Positions 1-10,601 of a DNA stretch of 64,000 nucleotides are shown piece by piece. The DNA comes from Dichetophora obliterata (lineage: Eukaryota > Arthropoda > Insecta > Diptera > Sciomyzidae), in NCBI GenBank assembly GCA_963920525.1, contig OY986439.1, forward strand, positions 211,709,500 through 211,773,499. Reading direction: 5' to 3'. The notes beneath the pieces are model-generated. The model ran no database searches. It saw nothing but the letters and a program-made list of their open reading frames with translations, and had not been told where the DNA came from. Every line of letters begins with the position of its first letter. The first letter of the stretch is position 1. The translations under genes and the position numbers were made by a program.

Positions 1-39
1 AAATCTCTGAAATTATGGTGATCACTGCATTTTGGTATT

Positions 40-248
40 ACGTGGTAATTTGAGGTATTGTGAGGTATTTTGTGGTATTTTGAGGTATTGTGGTATTTTG
101 TGGGAATTTTGAGGTATTTTGTAGTAATTTGTGGTATTTTGAGGTATTGTGGCATTTTTGAGGTATTTTGTGGTATTTTGGGGCATTGTGGTATTTTTGA
201 GGTATTTTGTGGTAATTTGAGGTATTTTGGGAGTGTGGTAATTTGTGA
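40..248. repeat. GT-rich minisatellite
   Basis: Degenerate direct repeats built from variants of TGAGGTATTTTGTGGTATT and TTTTGAGGTATTGTGG recur about ten times. On the complement this reads as a P-Q-N-T-T-K-Y-rich frame that exists only because the unit is repetitive. No gene is supported. Confidence 0.85.
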
Positions 249-249
249 C

Positions 250-680
250 AATTAAGTGCGAGAAAAAGAACATTTTTGTAGTAATTTCATCTGGCGACAC
301 TGATCGATTTATGTGCTTCTCCTTCTCTAGGCGTAGTTTTCGTTGTTTTTTTTTTTTTGTTATTGTTGTCTCTTTGATTATTACAATTTTTTTTATAATT
401 TTTTTTTAATTTTTGTAGTTGTTTTTTTTACGCTTTTTATAGCACGCAAAACACTTTTTACACTTGCACACAGTTTTATCCTGTGTTTTCTTAAAAACAG
501 CTCATTTATTAATCAAAATTTATAAAAAATTGTTTGAATTCCTTCAAAAACTTTAAAAATTCGAATTTTCCAAAGCTCACGACTTAAGGTGAAAATGACA
601 AATGAATTTGTTCAAGAAACCGAAATATTTCTAGAAATATGAAAAATTAAACAAAAAAACAAAACCAGAAAGAATCTATT
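250..680. other. AT-rich stretch without recognisable gene
   Basis: Homopolymer T runs and AT-rich sequence. A 60-residue frame made mostly of F, Y and V comes from poly-T and is not a credible gene. Nothing else is seen. Confidence 0.6.
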
Positions 681-681
681 G

Positions 682-750
682 ACATTGTTGAGGCTCGAAC
701 TAACAACCTTACGATTATGAAAAGCAAACTCTGATCTGCAGAACTCACAA
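682..750 (-). repeat. tRNA-derived SINE head-like fragment, copy a
   Basis: On the minus strand the segment reads like a tRNA half: a B-box-like GTTCGAGCCTC preceded by a variable, tRNA-like arm. It is about 75% similar by eye to the segment at 1162-1230, in the same orientation. The left end of the 253-bp MITE lies a few bases beyond it. It is a degenerate pol III-type repeat, not a functional tRNA. Confidence 0.45.
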
Positions 751-755
751 AGAAA

Positions 756-1008
756 TATCTGTGTTCACAAGCAATAACGACTAAACTCAAAGTGTCGTAA
801 AAAATGATATTTTAATTGCACGAACTACGACCCATTTTTTTAAAATATATGAACCGTTATAAACAAAATACGTGCAGACATAAGTGATGATCAATTCTGG
901 GCAAAAAATGGATATCTGCATACTTCCAAAAATTGGTAATAAAGTAAATTCCATATCGCTTTTTTACGATATTTTGAGTTTAGTCATTGTTCCTTGTGAC
1001 CACAGATA
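756..1008. mobile_element. 253-bp MITE (TATCTGTGG family), copy 1
   Basis: The ends are long inverted repeats of about 55 bp starting TATCTGTGKTCACAAG and continuing through ACTAAACTC and ATCGTAAAAA. The second copy at 31607-31859 is the same length and nearly identical in the interior. The right flank is TA; the left flank here is AA, so the TA duplication seen in copy 2 has probably mutated. There is no coding capacity. A Tc1/mariner-type origin is inferred from the TA flanks only. Confidence 0.85.
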
Positions 1009-1161
1009 TATTCTGAATAGCAATAAATCAAACTACTTATAAAATAAATACAAAATCTTACTCATATTTAAACTACTTTTTTACAATTTTTTTCACCCTC
1101 AGTGGTGAATTTTTTAAAATTTGAATTTGTTTAATAGAAAAAAAAAACAAAAAATTCTTCC

Positions 1162-1230
1162 ACATTGTTGAGGCTCAAACTTATAACCTCACGACTATAA
1201 AACAAGTGCCCTGAGCTACTGAACTCACAC
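1162..1230 (-). repeat. tRNA-derived SINE head-like fragment, copy b
   Basis: On the minus strand it contains TAGCTCAGGGCAC (A-box-like) followed about 30 bases later by AGTTTGAGCCTC (B-box-like), spaced as in a tRNA gene. It is a direct repeat of 682-750. It most likely derives from a SINE or a tRNA pseudogene; no 3' SINE body could be delimited. Confidence 0.45.
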
Positions 1231-1232
1231 CA

Positions 1233-1763
1233 AAACTTTTTGTAGATGAGGTAGTAAATTCACTTTAGTTGTAAATTTTTGAAATTTAAAAATGTCAATG
1301 AGCTTTGCAATATTTTTGTTTGATTTTTAATATATATGTATGTATGTATCAAACAATTTCGCATGTTAGCCAAACAAATAAACGTATAGACAAGAAAACA
1401 AGCGATTATTGTGTTGTTCAGTTCTTAGCTTCATTTAAAGTTTCAAAACTCTAGCTCATCGGGAAGTTGATTAAAAATTTTTTTGCAAGATCTGTACGTT
1501 ACAGACTAGAAGTGAAGCTAATAAAAACGTTTAAAAATGGGGTAATTTTTCAATTTTTGTTTTCAAAATGGCGCCAAAAACAGGTATGAGGTTTAATTGG
1601 CTGATTATAAGTAATCTTATAGTTTCAAGTTTTATCGTTTAGAGGAACTTAAAAAAAATTTCAGTTATCTGCCACCTTTTTTGATTCGAAAAATAATTCA
1701 AAACCTAATTATTTATATGTATTTAAATGTGCACAAGTATTTGTTCATCATTTAAAAAGTTAT
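1233..1763. other. Gene-free AT-rich sequence
   Basis: No coding frame or clear repeat was recognised. A short TATGTATGTAT run occurs near 1332. Confidence 0.5.
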
Positions 1764-2346
1764 CACAACAGGATTTTGAGAAAACCGTGATTTGTCAATG
1801 TCAAAAAATTTTCCTAAGAGAAATCAACTTGAATCGTCAAAACTAAAAGTGGTACGCGATTTTTGTATATGGCAAAGATGTTTCTTATAAGTTGCTAAAA
1901 AATTGTCTTTCATACTTCCATGCCCACTCCCTTTTTCACCCCTATTTTTAGGTTTTTCAAAAATAATTTATTTTAGCATAGCTGTATTCTGCAAACCATT
2001 GAGAAATGTAGTATTATATGCTGGCAAAAAATCATCCCCATAAATAAACATATATGGTCTTCCAACAACAAAATGACCCTATATCCACCATATCCAAACA
2101 ATAGACCCCAAAATGCAAAATTAATTCAAAACGTTGAGATATTGACAATAGCGCGTATCGAATCACAATTGCTTTCTCGAATTTCACATTCTAAGAGGTC
2201 TTAAAAGTTGCATAGAGTTGTCAAGATCTACCAAAAAAAAAAAAATTCTTCCTCTACCGCAAGGACAAAGTTGTTTTTTGAGAAAAACAGTAAAAATAAG
2301 GTCTTAAAATGCTAAGAATTTTGTAAGAAAAACTACATATGTCTAA

Positions 2347-2376
2347 AAGTAAAAGTAAAAGTAAAAGTAAAAGTAA
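2347..2376. repeat. AAAAGT hexanucleotide run
   Basis: Five consecutive AAAAGT/AAGTAA units inside the element A arm. The second copy of element A has a shorter version at the corresponding site near 10798, so this is local slippage. Confidence 0.8.
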
Positions 2377-2410
2377 ATACAAACTTTCACTTACAATATC
2401 TTGCCAAACA

Positions 2411-2656
2411 CAAGCGCGTCGGAAGCGAATTTCATCTGGGGGGGGCAGTACAAATGGGGGGCAGTACAAATGGTGGTGCAAAAAAAGTTCACATGAAACA
2501 TGAAGAAGAGAGAAAGAAGAGGAAAATATATAATACAAAAATATTATCGTTGTAAGAAAACTGATATTTTGAATAACTTTTCCTTTTAAATTGTTTATCT
2601 AGCTAAAAAAGTGGGGGGGCAACTGCCCACCTTTCCCCCCGCTTCCGACGCCAATG
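2411..2656 (-). mobile_element. 246-bp hAT MITE with 8-bp TSD
   Basis: Flanked by perfect direct repeats GCCAAACA (2403-2410 and 2657-2664). Ends are CAAGCGCGTCGGAAGC and, on the complement, CATTGGCGTCGGAAGC: the same two termini as the 1790-bp hAT element at 39317-41106, here in the opposite orientation. Subterminal sequence also matches on both sides, including the GGGGGGCAGTACAAATG repeats, so this is an internal-deletion derivative of that family. Inserted in the left arm of element A1. No coding sequence. Confidence 0.92.
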
Positions 2657-3408
2657 GCCAAACACGATGCCACTCTCGATTTTTACCCACAGTGTGTGAG
2701 AAGGATATTCAAATGTAAAGGTACACTCGAGAGAGCACAGATATTTTTATTTTTATCCAATTTTCTAAATATATTTTGTATTGATGTTGTATTTTTGAGT
2801 GTCAACGTTTTCCTTAAATTTGGCAAATTAGTAATTTGCATGTTTTTTCGCATATGCATTTTCTTGTTTTTGTGAAATGTATACTTGATCGCATTTGTTT
2901 AACTTTTCCAAAAAAAAACAAATCAATATAAAGTGTTATATCTCGGGCATCAGAAGTGGTACCGAAAATAAATTTTTTCTTTTAAAATTTGGATTTTTCA
3001 AATGTTTTTCAACGAAACCATGTCTAAAAATATTAATTAAAACTATAAAAATATTTATTTATTTAAAAGGCCACAATTTTTTTCCTATTTTGATATCTAA
3101 AAAAAAATACTTCTTAGCATGAAATTTAACTATTTTGTTCATGTATCCTCTATGGTAATTATATCTTTAAAACACTTCTTAACAACAAGTTTTAAGTCAA
3201 TCAAGACCCATCGAAGTCAGAAACTCTAAATTTTTTTATAACATATTTGTCAATGGGAGGTGTTTTGAGGAAATAATAACTTTCATGCTAGGAATTAAAA
3301 TTTTTTTAAGATGTCGAAATACATCTTAACCTTATGTTGAAAATAGATACTCTTGGGCAGGGTTAGAAATATTTGAAGAATCAAAATTGAGAAAATTACC
3401 TTCGGCAC

Positions 3409-5163
3409 CAGAGAACTGCACAAGCCTACTTGAAGTTCAAGCTTTTTCAAGTACTTAAATTCAAGCACGTATCCAAGCTTGAAAAAGCAAGCTTTAGCCA
3501 GCTTGCAAAAATACCAAACAGATGCAAGCCATATTCATGCTTGCTCGTTGGCTTGGCTTGTTTCGGCTTACTTTGTCGGGCGGAAAGTTGAAAAGCTTAA
3601 AACGATCGGCAAAAGCTTGTAAGCTCGCAAGTATCCAAATTATTGAATTAAAGCAAGTATCCAAAAAATTCAATGAGCTTCTTTAGAGACAGCTTAAGCG
3701 TAATAGGACTTTTAAGGATTCTGTGGACTCCGTGGTGTGAAGTTTTAGGATAAATGATTTCGAAGATGCTGTCAAACTTTAAATTTCAATATGGTGGATA
3801 GGGTTGCCACCTTTATTTTTTGTAGTTTTATGAATTCGGGGCTGGCAAAAAAAAAATGGTACACCAAAAATGGGTCGCTGAATCCGAATCCGTCGTCAGA
3901 ATTTCAAAATTATTAAATGTTGAAATAATAGGGTTGCCACCTATTAATATGTCTTTTTAAGAGTTTTAAACGTCATTTATTAGTGTTAAGAGGTCGCTGA
4001 TTTCGAATCTAAGGTCAGAATTTTAAAATTCAAGATGGTGGATAGGGTTGCCACCTTGATTTTTTGTAGTTTTATGAATTCGGGGCTGGCAAAAAAAATG
4101 GTATGCCAAAAATGGGTCGCTGAATCCGAATCCGTCGTCCGAATTTCAAAATTATAAAATTTTGAAATAATAGGGTTGCCACCTAATAATATGTCTTTTT
4201 AAGAGTTTTAAACATAATTTAACAATTCAATCATGGGGGGAACCCTTAAAGTATTTTTCAAGTCAAAGTCACAACCAATAAAAAGAAAACTCAACAAGTA
4301 TTTATAAGTATAGTATATTATTTTTAGTATTTTTCATTTTTAAAAATATAATTTAGGAATAGAAAGCATCTAGTATTTTTGGAGCCAATCTGTTTCGTTT
4401 TTCAACGATAACATTACCAAAATCATAACCAAAATTCTGACTTTAGATTCGAAATCAGCGACCTCTTAACACTAATAAATGACGTTTAAAACTCTTAAAA
4501 AGACATATTATTAGGTGGCAACCCTATTATTTTAAAATTTATAATTTTGAAATTCTGACGACGGATTCGGATTCAGCGACCCATTTTTGGTGTACCATTT
4601 TTTTTTTGCCAGCCCCGAATTCATAAAACTAAACAAAATCAAGGTGGCAACCCTATCCACCATCTTGAATTTTAAAATTCTGACCTTAGATTCGAAATCA
4701 GCGACCTCTTAACACTAATAAATGACGTTTAAAACTCTTAAAAAGACATACTATTAGGTGGCAACCCTATTATTTTAAAATTTATAATTTTGAAATTCTG
4801 ACGACGGATTCGGATTCAGCGACCCATTTTTGGTATACCATTTTTTTTTGCCAGCCCCGAATTCATAAAACTAAACAAAATCAAGGTGGCAACCCTATCC
4901 ACCATCTTGAATTTTAAAATTCTGACCTTAGATTCGAAATCAGCGATCCCTTAACACTGATAAATGATGTTTAAAACTTTTAAAAGTACATATTATTAGG
5001 TGGCAATACTGTGGTAAAAATTTAGGTGGCAACCCTAACCTCCATCTTAAATTTTAAAACTGTGACAATATATTCGAAATCAAATCCGTTGTCAGAATAT
5101 CAAAATTACAAGAATTCGCAAAAATAAAAAAAATGCAGGTGGCAACTCTATCCGCCATTTAAT
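3409..5163. mobile_element. Foldback element FB1 with hobo-type terminus (right end truncated)
   Basis: Starts with CAGAGAACTGCAC, followed by a CAAGCTT/CTTGAA-rich subterminal region like that of the complete copy at 14386-15641. Inside are ~243-bp units (marked by GAATTCGGGGCTGGC and GGGTTGCCACC): two in one orientation (3780-4215) and two and a part in the opposite orientation (4433-5060), around a ~215-bp unique loop. The right terminal CAAG-rich arm present in FB2 is missing; homology stops around 5163. Non-coding. hobo TIR identity is from memory (CAGAGAACTGCA). Confidence 0.82.
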
Positions 5164-5337
5164 TTTGGCACTTTTTGCTAAGTACGAATTTAATTTTGGG
5201 AAGAAATTTCCTCCCAAAATTAGAATCGTTCTTTTTGCAAAGTACGAATTTAACTTTTGGGAGGAAATTAAATTCGTTCTATTTGCAGAGTACGAGATTG
5301 ACTTTTGATTCGAATTTAGCTTATGGCACAATTTTGA
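5163..5337. repeat. Tandem AGTACGAATTTAA repeats
   Basis: Three degenerate ~55-60-bp direct units share TTTTTGCWAAGTACGAATTTAA and GGGARGAAATT, with a local inversion near 5205. They fill the gap between the truncated FB1 and the next MITE. No gene. Confidence 0.6.
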
Positions 5338-5600
5338 GTGCACAATTAAAACTTTTGTCATAAACATTTTTTAAAAGTAGTGAATGTTAGGTCCAAAGTA
5401 CTAAGATTCAATGCAAAAATTCTCAAAATCTGTTTGGACAATGTTTTTGTTATGCATATCATTTTACAGGTAATCAAAGCACCTTTCCAACGATATATAG
5501 CCAATAAGTGCACAATTAAGACTCCTGTCATAAACATTGTTTTGGACCTAACATTCACTACTTTCAAAAAATGTTTATGACAAAAGTCTCAATTGTGCAC
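5338..5600. mobile_element. 263-bp MITE (GTGCACAATT family)
   Basis: Terminal inverted repeats of about 60 bp run from GTGCACAATTAAAACTTTTG inward to GTGAATGTTAGGTCCAA, with few mismatches against the right end. A third, direct-orientation copy of the terminal 30 bp sits inside the right half (5508-5540), suggesting a nested or unequal-exchange event. No clear TSD. Non-coding. Confidence 0.82.
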
Positions 5601-5966
5601 TTATTTAGGTAATCAGACAACAATCAAAATTTTTGTGCTATCTCGAGAGTACCTTTAAATTTGAATATCCTTCACACAGAAAACTGTGTATAAAATTTGA
5701 GAACGGCATCATGTTTAGCAAAATGTTTTTAGTTAAAGTATGTATTTACTTTTACTTTGACATATGTGGTTTTTCTTACAAAAATCTAAGCATTTTGAGA
5801 TCGTTATTTTTAATCGTTTTTCTCAAAAAACAATTTTGTGCTTGCGGGGGTCTATTGTTTGGATAATGGTGGATTGGATCTACGTTAATTTTGTTCTCGA
5901 AAGACCCTATATGTTCTTTCATGAGGATAATTTTTTGCCAACACAAAATATTACATTTCTCAATGA

Positions 5967-6344
5967 CCTTGTCTAAACTAGCCTCACTCAACCGACTCAC
6001 TTTGATGTCTGTAGAAGAGATGAGGAAGTGGGAAAGTGAATGTACCGTGAGGCAAGAGTTTCAAAAACTTTTAAAATTTTGCGACTCACTTTGATTTGAC
6101 ATTTGTCATTTTTAGTGTTTTTTTTCGTTTATGCGCTAATAGCTGCTGAATTTGCAGTGCTATATGCAGCTACGAAGCACACACTCAAGTTAACACTAAT
6201 TTTTTATTACTTTAAAACGTTTTCGGTTAAAAACAGCGCAAAAGCAAATGCAGACTCAAAGTGAGGCAAGTTATGTGTGTGAACATTTAACAACTTTTTC
6301 ATATCAAAGTGAGTCGGTTTAGTGAGGCGAGTGTAGACAGGGTT
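5967..6344. mobile_element. MITE of the CCAGTTTACACTAGC family, long copy
   Basis: Inverted ends carry CCTCACTCAACCGACTCACT on the left and its near-complement on the right (GAGTCGGTTTAGTGAGGCGAG). It interrupts the right arm of element B between CTCAATGA and AATGGTTTG, which are contiguous in the left arm (CCATTGAG). About 378 bp, the longest of three copies (others 40157-40240 and 63699-63855); it shares internal sequence such as GAAGAGATGAGGAAGTGGG with the 63.7-kb copy. Non-coding. Confidence 0.82.
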
Positions 6345-6880
6345 AATGGTTTGAAGGTGAAAAAAGGGGGGTGAGGGGATAGAAATATGATTGACAATTC
6401 TTTATCTACTTATAAAAAACATCTTTGCTATATACAAAAATCGCGTACCAATGTTAGTTTTGACTATTCAAGATGATTTCTCTTTGGAGAATTTTTTGAT
6501 CTTGAATCACGGTTTTCTCAAAATCCTAATGTGATGGAAGAATTTGGCTGCCAGATTCGTGATTAAGAGTCCGAAAATAATTAAAAAAAATTTGTCGGTT
6601 TCTTACTCACGTTTTGGCTGTCTCACCGAGTAATTACAAACACAGTGTTTTTCTTAGGCGTTCAAATGAAAAAGACCCCTTAAGATTGATTTATTTATAT
6701 TTATATTGATCGAACGTAAGAGTAACTTTAGTTAATTCAGCTTTGTTGTATTTAAAAAAAAGTCGGGACTTAAGGGTATCCAGTCGGCCGAAATACCTTG
6801 CTAACCCCCACCAATCAAAATGGCCTCGGTACGCCCCTGCAGATGAGTTTATTCCAACATGTCTTAAATCATATAGATCG
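6345..6880. other. End of element B right arm and unique sequence
   Basis: Up to ~6537 this is the inverted arm of element B. The remainder is AT-rich and without a recognised gene. A 75-codon minus-strand frame (6691-6918) has no recognisable domain. Confidence 0.5.
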
Positions 6881-7045
6881 TGAAAAAGTGGGTTGGTCAC
6901 AGCTGAATCACTCAACACTACTGAAGAGTAAATGTAGCTATTTCCGAAACAGGCTGTCTAGTCTGCTGTGTGATTGACTTCTTACAAAGTTGCTGTTGTT
7001 GTTGTTACCTTCTTTCATAAATTACTTCACCTAAAGCTTAACCAT
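6880..7045 (+). repeat. Dispersed repeat R, copy 1
   Basis: Contains GTGATTGACTTCTTACAAAG and a TTGCTGTTGTTGTTG run, preceded by ACTACTGAAGAGTAAATGTAG. A clear homologue lies inverted at 41325-41520, and the 3' portion (GTTGTTG, CTT, CTAAAGCTC) recurs at 21668-21740. Possibly the 3' end of a SINE or LINE ending in a GTT microsatellite; its identity is unknown. Confidence 0.6.
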
Positions 7046-7175
7046 ATTTTAACCATACTTAAATTACATTTTTCAAAAATTTCAACAAAATCTTACAATC
7101 AAATTTTCTAAATTGACTAATGCGCGTTGATCGGAATTCCTCAAAAATAACATAACCGATCGATTTTATATTTGC

Positions 7176-8255
7176 TTGCAGCTATTCTTTATGTCATTGT
7201 TCATTGGATTTCACTCTAATTTACTTAAGTGGTTCAAATCATACCTTATTGGTCGTACTCAATTTGTTCGTATTAATAATTTCCAATCTAATGCGATAAT
7301 GGTCTCTTCTGGTGTCCCGCAGGGTAGCCACCTAGGACCACTTCTGTTTTTATTATTTGTAAACGATATTCCCAAAATGTTGACTTTTTCTCAATGTTTA
7401 ATGTACGCCGATGACATAAAAATTTTTTCTGTTATTAAAGATACAAATGATAGTATAAATATGGAGAGGGATCTGTCCCAACTATCTTCTTGGTGCAGTA
7501 GCAATTTATTGCCCTTCAATTTTTCTAAATGCCAAAGCATGACATTTTGCCGAAGTAATTCTCCTGCATTTTACCCTTATAAGTTGGGAAATACGACTTT
7601 GTTAAGAATAACCAAGAAAAAAGATCTTGGAGTAATTTTTGATATCAAACTCACATTTTCAAGTCACATTGACTATATTGTTGCAAAGGCCAATGGTATG
7701 TTAGGTTTTATAATCAGGAACTCTAAAGACCTTTGTGATCCTTTTTCTCTTAAAGCTTTATATTTTGCTTTTGTAACGTCTATTTTAGAATATTGTTGCA
7801 TAATATGGGATCCCTTTTATGCATGTGCTTCTAACAGAATCGAGAAAATTCAGAGACGTTTTACGAGATTTGCAATAAGTCGCTTGAGATGGAATATTGA
7901 TATGCCTGAATATAGAGCTAGAAGGTTCCTTCTGGGAATACAATCTTTAGTCATCCGGCGTAAATATTTTGCTATTATGTTTGTGAGAGATATAATTTGC
8001 TTTGATATTAATTGTTCGTTTCTACTTTATCAAATTTCTTTTCACATACCTTCTCGTGTTCTAAGGGCTCAAAATTTATTTTATGAATCTTTTCATAGAC
8101 TGAATTACTGCATGAATGAACCTTTAACGCGTTGCTTTAGACTGGCAAACTCTGTGTGCCAAGATATAGATTTTAATCTTGGTTTAAGAAGAGGTGTGTT
8201 TAAAAATTCTTTGCTTTTATATTTTAACAGTATATATTATAACTCTAGAGAATAA
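7176..8255 (+). pseudogene. CR1-like non-LTR retrotransposon ORF2, 5'-truncated reverse transcriptase
   Basis: An open frame of ~359 codons encodes the C-terminal half of a non-LTR reverse transcriptase. Conserved blocks are a thumb-side WFKSYL segment (residues 19-24), GVPQGSHLGPLLF (46-58) and the catalytic YADD (77-80). After these comes the usual C-terminal region with SILEYCCIIWDP and RIEKIQRRFTRF. The polymerase palm A motif and the endonuclease are absent, so the copy is 5'-truncated near 7180, as expected from incomplete target-primed reverse transcription. The frame is uninterrupted to a TAA, so the insertion is fairly young. The first codon shown is not a natural start. Clade CR1-like (T1/Q-type) is inferred from GVPQGSHLGP; jockey-related clades are possible. 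Confidence 0.88.
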
Positions 8256-8531
8256 CTTTAATTTGTATCTAATTGATAAATTCACTTTAGTGATTTAGTG
8301 TATTTAAGTAATCAGTAATGAGATATTTTTACTCTGTTTGATGAAGATGAATTAAATTATCTATTAGTTTTTTGACATTTGACTAGTGTTTATTCACCAC
8401 CATGGCCAAATAACCTTTCAGTTCATATTAAATAAGAGTCAGTCAAAAATAGTTTTCAAACCATTAGGTTTCAGAAAAACCAAATCATTATTCTGTTGCA
8501 GAAGTACTGCTAGAATGAGTTATAAGTGAAC

Positions 8532-8620
8532 TAGGTTAGGCTAAGGTGGCAGTGGTGGTCTTTAGACTAGCCCACTTAGACCAATTTATTGGTCCGTTGT
8601 GATACCCAAGAATGAAAGAA
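8532..8620 (+). repeat. TTAGGCTAAGGTGGCAG dispersed repeat
   Basis: Begins CTAGGTTAGGCTAAGGTGGC and runs through AGCCCACTTAGACC and GTTGTGATACCC. A very similar TTAGGTTAGGTTAGGTGGC motif is, as I recall, common across higher-fly genomes. A single copy here, so the limits are arbitrary. Confidence 0.35.
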
Positions 8621-8639
8621 GGGTAACAATAAAGTTGCA

Positions 8640-10490
8640 TGTCTACAACTTTTTTTTAAAGTTAAATTGACTTCTCTGCTTTGTAACTAAACAATTTGTA
8701 ACCCCGTTCTATTTCTCTGAAAATTTTTTTTTCTCTCAAAATTTGCCCCAAATAATGTCTCTTTGCACTTGTGATAGCCGGCCATGCAGAATGCGGCACG
8801 GCGTATTTCACCTAATTTCTTTGCTGCTCATGTTCCAGTTTATATGATTTCGATATAATATCTGACATTAAGAAAGCATTTTTAAATTGCAAGCGAGCTA
8901 AATGCGAAATGTGGGAACCAATCGTAGAGTCATCATTAAAAATGACAATCCAGTCAAGGTCTTACCTACAAAATATATACTTAAAGTTAACTGCTAACAA
9001 CTGACTTGAATTGAAAACTAGAAGGGAATAACAAAGAGCAGATATCAAGCAACAACAAGAACAATTGCAATCTATGAGACGATATTCGTCAGATACTCAT
9101 CATGTGAAAATCACGCATCTAAGATAAAAAAAAAAAAATAAAAACAAAAAATTTACAACTAAATTGATGCATGTGTGTAGGGAAAAAAATTATAGACTAC
9201 TGGCATGTGTGTGGGAAAAGTTCTTTTGTTAGATACAGCTGTGTGTTTGTCAGCATGTGTGTGCGTGTACAAGTCAATGAATTGTGGAATTTTAATGTCG
9301 TATTTTGTGCTATTAAAACCGCAACTTAAAAAATGCATTGTTCTCTGAGCTATAATAATGTGTACCTTAAAGTTACAGTTTATAGACTTGGCTATTAGAT
9401 TAGTTCAGATTTTTGCTACCAAGCAGCCGCACCACCCTCTGCTAAGATGTTCTCAGAAAAAACTTTTCGGCCAACTCAATCTGCTCGTTCTACTCTATTA
9501 ACTGCGCTATATTCTAACGTCTTACCCGCTAACTAACTCTTGTATCTGTTGACTCGACAAATGTATCTGTCTATCTGTAGGTTATTAATACGTTACGAGT
9601 ACGTTGACTAAAATTAAAGTTATTGCTGCGTTTACGAAATACCATGATTTTCATTTCGCTTGTTGTTGCAATCAAATTGAATGCTGGGAAAATATATCTT
9701 TATTTCTTTACTTGATTTTTTTTTTTTTGTATTTCCTTATTTTATTATTGTCGGTTTTGATTGTTGTGCGACTTGCTGCTTTGTGTGTGTTTCTTGGCTC
9801 TAATTTTAAGTCATTGTTTGAATCGCTAAGATAATATATTTTGCAATAGCCGCAATTTTAAAAAGTTTTTGAACTTAATTTTAAGCTCGTTTAGCTTGTT
9901 GATTAGTATGGATTGTAAATTCAATTGTTTTGTTTGTTTAAATGTTTTGTTTTGTTGTGTTTGTAATTGTTGCTGTAGTTGGCTTTTAATGGACCACCTT
10001 TTTTTTATTGACATAATTTTAATTAGTAGCTTCGAATGTAATTAAAACAGCAGCAACAACATATACGCACGAGTGACTAATTAAGGTTAATTGGGCTTAA
10101 AAGGTTTTAGGCTGAATTTGAACAAGATTTAGAAAAAAATTTACTCAAAAACTATATATGAAAATACATGCATATAAGAAAACTATTATTCAGGCCAACT
10201 TTGTAGGGAAAATGTAATGTCTATAGAGAAAAAACTGCAGCAAATCGCTTTTGTTGTTATCAATTTTAAGTTTTTGATGCATTTCTAATTAAATTAAGTA
10301 AAATATTAGACGAAAAACAATAATGATTGGTATTAATTGTGACTAAAAATCGACCAACTGGCTGTTAAGTAACAAAATTTTAATTGTTTTTTTAACTGTA
10401 TTAGACTTATTTTATCATGTATCGTTATTTATAAATGCGAATATTCTCAATTTTTTTTTGTGTTAAAACAACTTTATTTTAAAATGCAAA
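8640..10490. other. Gene-free, mostly unique sequence
   Basis: No recognisable gene. Holds TG-rich stretches (9170-9270), a poly-T run (~9717-9730) and CAA/GTT-rich segments near 9900-10060 that give short Q/N-rich frames on the minus strand. These frames are compositional. Confidence 0.5.
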
Positions 10491-10601
10491 ACATACACAG
10501 TGGAAAAAACCTATGGACTCACTACATAGATTTATGTACTCATGACATAAATTTTTGCACACATAAATTTGGTGATTTTCTTGTACTAAGTTCATGTTGA
10601 A

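Larger units (their letters stand above)
2149..5848. mobile_element. Long-TIR element A, copy 1 (right end truncated, heavily interrupted)
   Basis: The left end TAGCGCGTATCGAA and the first ~800 bp match, in inverted orientation, the right arm of the complete copy at 10602-13196. The opposite arm is visible at 5620-5848 and stops at CTTGCGG, where it joins element B, so its terminus is lost. The loop (3210-3405) matches the loop of copy 2 in reverse. Interrupted by a hAT MITE (2411-2656), a foldback element (3409-5163) and a MITE (5338-5600). Non-coding. Superfamily inferred as hAT from the 8-bp TSD and TAGGG-type end of copy 2. Confidence 0.7.
1764..6537. mobile_element. Outer long inverted-repeat element B (composite)
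   Basis: The arms at 1764-2108 and 5849-6537 are inverted copies. Both contain ATTTTGAGAAAACCGTGATT, GGTACGCGATTTTTGTATA, CATTGAGAAATGTA-like sequence and the ATCCAAACAATAGACCCC-type inner edge. The right arm is lengthened by a separate MITE (5967-6344). The space between the arms is filled by element A1 and everything nested in it. The exact outer ends are uncertain (ATCACAACAGG against ATCACATTAGG) and no TSD is clear. No coding sequence is seen. Confidence 0.7.

Noticed and set aside
22..300. Minus-strand 92-codon frame rich in P, Q, N, T and K
   Set aside because: A product of the minisatellite unit; no start context and no family.
7176..8255. Active retrotransposon
   Set aside because: The frame is open but lacks polymerase motif A and the endonuclease, so it cannot be autonomous.
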